Assembly: GCA_026770585.1 (NCBI GenBank)
Contig: MU646564.1
Coordinates: 429,797 to 458,192, forward strand
Reading direction: 5' to 3'
Source: Baffinella frigidus
Taxonomy: Eukaryota > Cryptophyceae > Cryptomonadales > Baffinellaceae
DNA: 28,396 nt
The number at the start of each line of letters is the position of its first letter. The first letter of the stretch is position 1. This document shows positions 1 to 8,000 of the stretch, in pieces. Under the pieces are notes generated by a model. That model had not been told where the DNA came from. It did no database searches and worked only from the letters and a program-made list of their open reading frames with translations. The translations under genes were made by a program, and so were the position numbers.

Positions 1-22
1 GGGGGGGGGGGGGGGGGGGGGG
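1..22. other. Homopolymer G run at window edge
   Basis: The window opens with 22 consecutive G. A similar pure-G stretch flanks the 10-N gap near 11.7 kb, so this may be a sequencing or assembly edge artefact rather than biology. The sequence from 23 to about 348 shows no convincing gene; its short frames on both strands overlap each other and have no coding character. Confidence 0.6.
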
Positions 23-348
23 TTCTTGTTGTCAAACCCTTGATGCCCGCGCTCGTTATCAAAGCTAGTTCTCGTGGACAAGCTACCCCTGCTGGTTTCC
101 CGACACGAACCCATCAACCAGTCGCATAAGAACTGGGGTGTAGGGTAACAAAAAAACAAACTGTGTGTGGGGCAAACAAGTACCTGGTACCCTCCACGAA
201 CGAAGCGCAAATGGACGTAACTCAGTGGAATGTTGGCCGATTTTGTGGCGTTCAAGTGCTGTGGACTCTCCGCAGAACACACTTTCCAACATTGCGTTGG
301 AGGTGGAAAACCCTGAACCGAGCCGAACCCCCCTGAACCAATTTCATC

Positions 349-484
349 TCGGAAGATAACTGAATCAGTTCCTTTTCAATAGGAGGTTGAATAGGAGAAA
401 TAAGGTAGGGCGTAGTAAATTTAATTAGGCCTCCTAATTAAATGAAAACGCTAATTAGGGAACTGATTGACGTATTCTCTTGAG
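349..484. repeat. Fold-back element, family H copy 1
   Basis: Imperfect terminal inverted repeats: GAATCAGTTCC on the left faces GGAACTGATTGA on the right. An inner perfect stem, TTTAATTAGG facing CCTAATTAAA, sits at the centre. A diverged second copy lies at 24889-25022 with the same order of blocks, including the TAGTAAATTTAAT segment. No coding capacity; it behaves like a non-autonomous MITE. The boundaries are approximate. Confidence 0.7.
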
Positions 485-540
485 ATGACATTTGCGGTGG
501 AGCCAACCCCCCCCAACTTTCTTTACTCGCACGACATCAA

Positions 541-2215
541 CTTTAGGGTTAGGATTAAAGGTTGAAGGTTTGGGGTTTGGGGTTAAGGGGTTGGGATTTA
601 GAGTTAAGGGTTTAGAGTTGACGGTTTAGGGTTTAGGGTTTAGGTTTTAGGTTTTAGGGTTTAGGGTTGAGGGTTTAGGATTTCGGGTGGAAGGTTGAAG
701 GTTTGGTGTTGGGGGTTTAGGGTTTCGGGTCAAGGGTTCAGGATTTAGGTTTGAGGGTTTAGAGTTAAGGATTAAGGGTTGAGGATTGAGGGTTCAGGGT
801 TTTGGGATCAGGGTTTAGAGTTTAGGGTTTAGGGTGTAGGGTTTCAGGTTCAGGGTTTAGGGCTTAGGGTTTAGGGTTCAGAATTTAGAGGTTGGGGTTG
901 AGGGTTGATGGTTGATGGTTGAGGGCTCAGGGTTTGGGGCCTGTGAGCCTAGGGTTTAGGGTTTAGGGTTCAGGGTGCAAAGTTTAGGGTTTAGGGTGTA
1001 GGGTTTAGGGTGGAGGGTGGAGGGTGGAGGGTTTGGGGTTTAGGGATGAGGGTTGAGGGTTGAGGGTTTAGAGTTGAGAATTTAAGGTTTAGGGTTTAGG
1101 GTTTAGGGTTTAGAGTTCGGGTTTTAGGGTACAGGGTGCAGGGTTTAGGGTTTAGGGTTTAGTGTTTACGGTCTAGTGATTAGGTTCCAAGGTTCAGGGT
1201 TTAGGGTTTGGGGTTTGGGGTTTGGGGTTTAGGGTTTAGGGTGTTTGGTTTGGGGCTGAGGGCGTAGGGTTTAGGGTTCAATGATTAGGGTTGAGAATTT
1301 AGGGTTGAGGGTTGAGGGTTGAGAATTTAGGGTTTAGGGTTCAGGGTTTAGGATTTAGGGTTTCGCGTTCAAGGATTTGGAGCTTAGGGCTTATGGTTTT
1401 GGGTTGAGGGTTCAGGGTTTGGGGCTTAGAGCTTTGGGCTTAGGGTTTCAGGTTTTAGGGTTCGGGATTTAGGGTTTAGGGTGAAGAAGTTGGGGTCATT
1501 GTTTTGGGTTAAAGTTATAGGGTTTAGGCCTGGGTTAAGGTCTCAGAAGGTAGGGCTTAGGGCGTCGGGTTTAGGCTTTAGTGTTCAGGGCTTATGGTTT
1601 AGGCCACAGGTTTTAGGCTTTAGGGTTTAGGGTTTGGTGTTTCGGGTTCAGGGTTTAGGGTATGTAGCTTTGGGCTTAGGTTTTATGTTTTAGGGATTAG
1701 GGTTCAGGGTTCATGGTTTAGGGTTCAGGACTTAGGGTTTGGGGGATAGGGTTTTTGGTTTAGGCTTAGGGTTTAGGGCTCAGGGTTTAGGGCGCCGGTT
1801 TTAGGGTTTAGGGTTTAGGGTTTAGGGTTTAGGGGTTAGGGTTTAGGGTTTAGGGTTTAGGGTTTAGGGTTCAGGGTTCATGGTTTAGGGTTGAGAGTTT
1901 AGGGGTTCAGGGTTCAGGGTTTACGGTTTGGGGTTCACGGTTTCAGATCTCAGGATTCAGTCAGGAGGACTCAGGATTTTGTCAGGAGGTCTCAGGATTC
2001 AGTCAGAGTTTCACTGATTCAGCGAGGAGATCTGAGAATTTAGGCATGAGGTCGCAGGATAGAGTTTCTGCGTATAAAAACTAGTGGTGTGCCAGTTTTT
2101 AGGGCTTGGTTTTTGGGATGTAGGGTTTAGGGTTTAGGGTTTAGGGTTCAGAGTTTAGTGTTTAGGGTTTAGGGTCTAGGATTTCGAGTTTAGTGTTGAG
2201 GGTTGAGGGTTGAGG
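541..2215. repeat. Degenerate TTTAGGG telomere-like block 1
   Basis: About 1.7 kb of tandem 6-8 bp units related to TTTAGGG (GGGTTTA, GGGTTCA, GGGTTGA, GGGTGTA), with the G-rich strand on top. Short perfect runs occur, for example near 1800-1870, but most units are diverged. This is interstitial or subtelomeric telomere-type DNA rather than a live chromosome end, because unique sequence follows on both sides. There is no gene here; any open frames are repeat artefacts. Confidence 0.9.
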
Positions 2216-2238
2216 GATGAGGGTCGATGTTTCTGCAC

Positions 2239-2580
2239 AACTGGTAGTTTTGGAGGGTGGAATTTTAGAATGATGTTCCGGGCCGCGCCTCACAAATCTG
2301 AGCACACATTGGTGATACATAATTAAAAGTTGGTGCAGAAATGAGGTTTCAGATTTGTGGGGCGCGGCGCGGAACATGTCAAACATAACCCTCAATTTCT
2401 CGAATCTAGGCCCCCAAACTTCGACTTGTTCCCGGCCGTGCCCAAAAAATCTGAAACCACATTTGTGAACCATCTTTCGATTCTGTTTCACAAATCTGTT
2501 CCCAGATTTTTCGGGCGCGGCCGGGAAGATCATGGAACCCCTCAAAACGCCACTACTCCACCCTCTGGTTTTGCCAGTTT
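2239..2580. repeat. Compound fold-back element with two nested hairpins
   Basis: The outer inverted repeats begin AACTGG and carry GGAGGGTGGA on the left, against TCCACCCTCTGG then CCAGTT on the right. Inside lie two long hairpins: arms 2275-2301 with 2349-2375 (GGCCGCGCC facing GGGCGCGGC, then CAAATCTGA facing TCAGATTTG), and arms 2429-2468 with 2486-2526. The two hairpins resemble each other. A relative lies at 13204-13361. The long antisense open frame here is only a by-product of the palindrome. 2581-2984 holds no gene I can support. Confidence 0.75.
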
Positions 2581-2984
2581 TATGGGTTGCCAGCCTTAAA
2601 ACCTGATGGTTCGTCTTCGCCTTGACTCGTTGGCCACACTGACCCCTGCACCCGAGCTTGTAGGCCCCTTCTGATGAGAGGGAACACACGGCGGCCGTGG
2701 TTACGTGATCTGCTGCGTGTGTGGTAAAACTCCGTCAACTCTACAGTGGGGGAGAGCCTGGTCTCGCCAAATTGGAGAGACGAAATAGATTGAGACAGAG
2801 CTAGATTGACGCGTCAATGCGTCAATTCGTCTAACCCATCACTCCCGTGTCGATGGTCGAGTTCAAAACCTAAACCTCTCGGGGTTAGGGTTTATTCATT
2901 TGGGGTTCAGGGTTTGGGGTTTAGGGTTGGCGACCCTGCCGTGACCACACAGGGCATACATAGAAGAGAGGGTGTTTGAGCGCT

Positions 2985-3105
2985 ATTGGGGTTCCTCGCT
3001 CATAAGAAAGCGCCCCTCCCCTAGGACCACCATAGGGCCCGAGGCATAGCCCTAACTGTAGGGTCATAGGAGGAGGCGCTTTCTTATGAGCGAGGTACCC
3101 CTGTA
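2985..3105 (-). mobile_element. Family A palindromic MITE, copy A1
   Basis: About 120 bp. Left end GGGGTTCCTCGCTCATAAGAAA, reading inward, pairs with TTTCTTATGAGCGAGGTACC at the right. Between them are G/C homopolymer flanks and a CCTAGGACCACCATAGGGCC core, which is the reverse orientation of the majority core. It is non-coding; the inferred mobility rests on eleven similar copies in this window. Confidence 0.85.
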
Positions 3106-3180
3106 ATCGCCATTCCTCGCAGCGCCTGAAGGTGAAGCCCCTTGCCCCCGAACGCTCCGTGGCTCGCAATCAGACGCCAG

Positions 3181-3340
3181 TTTAGGGTTTAGTATTTAGG
3201 GTTTGGGGTTTAAACCCCTAATCTAGACCCTAAACCCCCCAAACGTTTGGGATTTAGGATCGGGGTTCACCAGACAAGCCGAACACCCTAACACCCTAAC
3301 CCCTCTGAACCCCTGAATCCTGAACCCTGAACCTTTGTAC
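3181..3340. repeat. Telomere-like strand-switch junction
   Basis: G-strand units (TTTAGGG, GGGTTT) run up to GGGGTTTAAACCCC at about 3206-3219. They then switch to C-strand units (CCCTAAACCCCC, ACACCCTAACCCC, CCTGAACCCTGAACC). The polarity is that expected if two telomere-type tracts were joined end to end. Confidence 0.7.
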
Positions 3341-3527
3341 CAGAGGGTTGACTACTTGTAACCCAGATACCCCTGTAATGAGGAGCCCAGATTAACTGAG
3401 GCAGATCTAGGCTGACGGGATGCAACGCAAACTCAGCCACACTGTTCTTTCCCCAGCAGACATGACCAACAGCATTGCTTTTCATTACACCAGAATTTAC
3501 AACCGACACCCATTTACAACTGACTCG

Positions 3528-3532
3528 GGCTC
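3528..3532. repeat. Target-site duplication, left (GGCTC)
   Basis: The five bases GGCTC directly precede the left LTR and recur directly after the right LTR. A 5-bp duplication is typical for Ty3/gypsy integrases and marks the exact insertion boundary. Confidence 0.93.
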
Positions 3533-3776
3533 TGCAGCCAGGCGCCTGCCAAATAGCCACTTTACAGCGTCTGCGAACAAAGCTCTTGTAGCTGCGAACA
3601 AGCTCTTGGAGCCATTTAGAATTAAGAGAGTCTTCTGAGTTAAAAAGGACCCAAAGAGCATTGTACGCGGTGCCTTCCTTCAAAGGAGTCTGCACCGTGC
3701 GTTTGGATTAAAGGATTCCAGCCAAGTTCTCGCGCACGGTTCGCCTTCCGTGCCTCACCGTGTCTCCCCCGCTTCA
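3533..3776 (+). repeat. Left (5') LTR
   Basis: 244 bp, TG...CA bounded. It holds an internal 21-bp-period duplication: CTGCGAACAAAGCTCTTGTA at 3571 is followed by CTGCGAACAAGCTCTTGGAG at 3592. It should carry the promoter and the R region, but I see no strong TATA box; GTTAAAAAGG near 3640 is a weak candidate. Confidence 0.95.
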
Positions 3777-3797
3777 GTGGTAAGCGAAGGTTTCTGC
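3777..3797 (+). promoter_or_regulatory. Primer-binding-site-like sequence
   Basis: One base after the LTR the sequence reads TGGTAAGCGAAGG. A TGG start matches the CCA tail of a tRNA primer, as in other LTR elements. The rest does not match the familiar initiator-Met site, and I cannot name the primer tRNA without host tRNA sequences. Confidence 0.6.
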
Positions 3798-3798
3798 C

Positions 3799-5091
3799 AT
3801 GTCCATCAACAACGACGGCCTCGATCTTTCGGTCGGGGAAGACGCCGACCACGGCGCCACGTCGCCCTCGAACGCTCCCAACACTGCCATTCCGCTCTCC
3901 CCCTCGCAGAACTTGCTGCAGCAAACGCTCGCCGACGCTCTCGCCGCTTCCGCCGGTGGCGCGACCGCTCCCACGCTCGACTTCACGAAAGTGCTGCTGG
4001 CCATGATGCAGCAGCAGAACGACAACACCGCGGCCATCGCCGCTGCTACGACCCCCCAACGCTCGGCTCCGGAACCCAAGCGCGTCTTCATCGACCCCGC
4101 CTCGTACGACATCAACAACCCGCCTGCGCCTCCGCAGGGGCGCCTCTGCGCGGAGATCAAGCCTCCGAGCTACCTCGAATGGTCCGGACAGGCCCTCAAG
4201 ACCGCCCCGCTCTCGGAGTTCCTGCCGCAGATGGAGCGCTTCTGCGCGTCGCAGAACGCCTCCCACCCCGTCCTTCTCACCGCGAACCTGCTGACCAAGG
4301 ACGCTGGCTCGTGGGTTTCGCGCAACTTTACCAACGAACGCCTCTACAACACTAGCTGGAAGACGTTCACGACCGAACTTCTTGCTTCTTCGCTCAACGA
4401 CCTCGCGGCTCCGCTGCGCCTCGTCACCGACCTGCGGTTCCTCGCGCAAGGCACCTCCACGATCAAGGCCTACTGCGAGCGCGCCACGGGCCTCAAGAAC
4501 AAGGCCTTCACGCACTACTGGCTCTGCAAGTGCCCGGAGGAGTTCTTTTGCGAATTCTTCCGCGGCGGGCTGTCTCCCGAGATCCAGAGCCGCATGCGCC
4601 CGATCACCGCTTCCTCCACGTTCCAGAACGTTGTCTCCGAGGCGCTGCGCATCGGCACGCCCCTCGAAGCCAACCCCGTCGGCCTGCCCCTCAAGAACCC
4701 CAACAACACGCGCCCTCCGCCTTTCCGCTGCCAGCGTGGCGAGCAGCGTGGCGAGCAGCGTGGCGCCGGGCGCGGAGCCCCCTTCAACCAAGTCTCCACC
4801 ACCGACAACGCCACGGCCTCCATCAAGTTTCCCCAAGGCTGGGCGACGTGGTCCGAGCAGGCAAAGGCTGCCTGGGAACGCAGCGACTGCACCCGGGAGC
4901 AGCGCAGGGCCCTACGCTTTCAGCGCGGCGCCTGCCTCTTCTGTGGCATCTCCGGCCACAAGTTCGACACCTGCCCCGAAACGCGCCCGCGCGAGCTGCG
5001 CTACATCAACGTGCCGCTCGAGGATCCCTCGGAGATCCTGTCCTACACCATCGACGCGTCGCGCGGCCCAAACGCCAACGGGTCGGCGTAG
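3799..5091 (+). CDS. gag: Gag (capsid/nucleocapsid) of the chromovirus
   Basis: 430 aa, ATG at 3799, TAG at 5089-5091. Gag coats the element RNA and forms the cytoplasmic particle in which reverse transcription occurs. The middle (about residues 125-270) resembles the Ty3-type retrotransposon gag region, with conserved aromatic and leucine spacing. A short basic tandem segment (GEQRGEQRGAGRGA) lies near 314-327. Residues 379-392 form one CCHC zinc knuckle, C-x2-C-x4-H-x4-C, for RNA binding. The start is supported by being the first ATG after the PBS-like site. Pol lies in the -1 frame and overlaps the end of this gene. No premature stops are present, and codons are strongly GC3-rich like the rest of the element. 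Confidence 0.94.
   Translation: MSINNDGLDLSVGEDADHGATSPSNAPNTAIPLSPSQNLLQQTLADALAASAGGATAPTLDFTKVLLAMMQQQNDNTAAIAAATTPQRSAPEPKRVFIDPASYDINNPPAPPQGRLCAEIKPPSYLEWSGQALKTAPLSEFLPQMERFCASQNASHPVLLTANLLTKDAGSWVSRNFTNERLYNTSWKTFTTELLASSLNDLAAPLRLVTDLRFLAQGTSTIKAYCERATGLKNKAFTHYWLCKCPEEFFCEFFRGGLSPEIQSRMRPITASSTFQNVVSEALRIGTPLEANPVGLPLKNPNNTRPPPFRCQRGEQRGEQRGAGRGAPFNQVSTTDNATASIKFPQGWATWSEQAKAAWERSDCTREQRRALRFQRGACLFCGISGHKFDTCPETRPRELRYINVPLEDPSEILSYTIDASRGPNANGSA
5067..5073 (+). promoter_or_regulatory. -1 ribosomal frameshift slippery site CCCAAAC
   Basis: In the gag frame the codons are GGC CCA AAC, giving C CCA AAC, a textbook X XXY YYZ heptamer. Slipping back one base moves ribosomes exactly into the pol frame (CCC AAA CGC), and the gag TAG follows 15 nt later. 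A short GC stem can form just downstream, GGCG at 5085-5088 with CGCC at 5096-5099, and may help stall the ribosome. Use of the site is inferred from the sequence, not measured. Confidence 0.85.
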
Positions 5092-8000
5092 GCTGCGCCC
5101 CTACACCTCCGAACCCTTCCACCGCGCCTCGTGGCAGCCAGGAGTTCTTCAACGTCACCTCTCCTACCGTCACCAGCACCACCATCAACCCCGCCACCGT
5201 CACCGCGCCTCGTGGCAGCCAGGAGTTCATCAACGTCACCTCTCCTGCCGTCACCAACACCACCATCACCCCCACAACCGTCACCTCTGCCACCGCCACC
5301 TCTGCAACCATCACTCCCCCCACCGCCACCACTCCCGCCGCCGTACTCCACCACCTGTCGCACCTCGCGGCCTCGGCCTTCAACGACTCTCCCCACGCCA
5401 GCGCCTTCGACGCGCCTCCAGCACCCTCCATCGCGCCCCTCATCTTCGCAGGGCACCTCTGCGGCTCCAACGTCCCCGTACGCGCCCTTCTCGACAACGG
5501 CGCCAGCTTGGTGTTCGTGAGTGAATCTTTCGCACGCGAGCACCACCTGCCTCTGCGCGCTCTCCAACGCCACACCGCCGCGCGCCTCCCCAACGGCGCC
5601 AAGATCCCCATCACTCACTCCTGCAGCGTGCCCCTCTCCATCGGGCCTGCGTTCTCCGCCACGGTTAACGCCTACTGCCTGCCTCTCCACTCCAACGTCG
5701 ACGTGATCCTCGGGACGCCGTGGCTGCACGCTTCTGACGCCATCACGTTCGCGCGCGCGCGCTGCGTCTCCGTCCAGCACGGGGGGAAACGTGTCTTCCT
5801 CTACGAGACCACCTCGCGCCACGACAGCTCCCCTCCACCTGCAACGCGCCACGGAGCTTCCACGGGCTCCGCCGGCGCCGAGCGTCGCTCCCGTGCAACG
5901 CTTCCAGCTGCCCCCCTTCCTGCAGCTGCAACACCTCCCGACTTCAGCGAGACAAGCCCGCCCGGAGGACCCCCCGCCGCCACGTCTGAGAAGCGTCCAT
6001 CCTCACGACCACCGCCGCCCCCCCCCCCTGCGTCCCCCGACATCATGCGCGTCCACGCCGCGGCGCTGTCCAACGTGGAGGTGCTCTCTGCCAAGCAATG
6101 GCGCCGCGCGTTCACCTCTGGCACCATCCAAGCTGACGACGTGCTGCTTCTGCACGTGACATCAGCCCTCGACGTCATCACCACCACCTCCGACGACCAA
6201 CCTGTGGCGCTGTTCTCCATCGCTGAACACATGGCGTCGGAGCACGACCGTCTCGCCGCCATCGACGCTGAGTTGCCCTCCAAGCTCGCCGCCCTCCTGC
6301 ACGGGTTCCAAGATCAGTTCAAGAACTTCCCCGACACCTTGCCGCCCCTCGACCCGGAGCTGCTGCAGAAGATCAACTTCACAGGCGACGCTCCCGTCGC
6401 AGGCCGTCCGTACCGCCTGTCTCCAGTCCAACTGGCGGCCTGCCGCGAGCAGATCACCAAGTTGGTTGCCGCGGGCCTCGTCCGCCCCGCCGCTTCCCCC
6501 TTCGCCGCGCCTGTGCTGATGGTTCCCAAACCGTCCAAGCCTGGAGAACCCTCCCAGTGGCGACTCACGGTGGACTACCGCGCGCTCAACTCCAAGATCC
6601 AGAGCGACTCCTTCCCGATTCCTCACCCCACCGACGTCTTCAACGAGCTGGCCGGTCACAAGTTCTACAGTCGCCTAGACCTGGCAAGCGGGTTCTGGCA
6701 AATCAGAATGGACCCTGCGGACGAGGATAAGATCGCTTTCGTCGCTCCTACCCTCGGCCAGTTCGCGTGGCGTGTGCTGCCCATGGGAATCAAGACCGCT
6801 CCCGCAGTGTTTGCACGCATGATGCAGAAAGTGCTACGCCCCTACCTCGGCAAGTTCTGCGTCACGTACCTGGACGACATAGGAATCTACAGCGACTCGC
6901 TAGAGGATCACCTGGAGCACATCCGCCTCGTTCTCGCCGCGCTCCGGGAGCACAACCTCTTCGCCAAGCTCTCCAAGTGCGCCTTCGCCTTGTCCGAGAT
7001 GGAGTTCCTGGGACATCTCGTGTCCTCCGACGGGATCAAGGTCGACCCTGCCAAGATTTCGGCCGCCACAGACTGGCCGCAACCAACCAACTCCTCCGAC
7101 GTCCGCGCCTTCCTCGGGCTAGCCAACTACTACCGCGATTTCGTTCCAGACTTCTCTCAGCTCGCCGCGCCGCTCACCGACCTTCTCTCCTCCAAGGTCC
7201 CCTTCCTGTGGACTCAAATCCCGCAGAAGGCCTTTGACGACCTCAAGGCCGCGCTCACTTCAGCGCCCGTGCTACAACCCTACCGCTCCGACCGTCAGAT
7301 CACCCTCGTCATGAGCGACGCGTCCTCCGCAGGGCTCGGGGCAGTGCTCATGCAAGCCGACGCCAACGGCCTTCTGCGCCCTGTGGCCTACCATTCTCGC
7401 AAGCTCTCCCCGGCAGAGCGCAACTACACCACACGCGAACAAGAGCTCCTCGCAATCGTCGACGCTCTACGCACCTGGCGCCACTACCTGCTAGGCATTC
7501 CCTTCGATCTCCAGACTGATCACGCAAGTCTGCGCTACCTCCAAACCCAGCCTCACCTTTCGGGACACTTGGTGCGCTGGGCCGAGTTCCTCCAAGAGTA
7601 CGACTTCTCCATCGCGCACATCCCCGGGAAGAGCAACGTCGTCGCCGACGCACTCTCCCGCCGCGCAGACTTCGTGGCCTCCCTCCGCCCCGACCTCGCT
7701 GCCGATCCCGAGATGCCCCTCCTCGCCGCGCTCTCCGCCGCCGTGCACGACACCCGCGCGGCGATCCTGAAGGCGCAACGCCTCGACGCCACCTGCGTCC
7801 AGATCCGCCATCAGCTACAACTCCACGCCACCATCCCTGCGGCGCCCATCCACCAAGCCTACCGTCTCTCCGAGAACGAGGACCCCGAGAGGCAGGAGCT
7901 ACTCTGGGTTGGAACTTCAACACCCCGTCTGTACGTCCCCCCAGAACCCTCTCACCTGCGCATCGCACTGCTCCGCGACGCCCACGACAGCGCCTACGGC

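Noticed and set aside
541-2215. Active chromosome end
   Set aside because: Units are degenerate and unique sequence lies on both sides, so this is interstitial or subtelomeric.
5085-5104. H-type pseudoknot after the slippery site (GGCG/CGCC plus TAGG/CCTA)
   Set aside because: Connecting loops would have zero length, which is not sterically possible; only a simple hairpin is kept.
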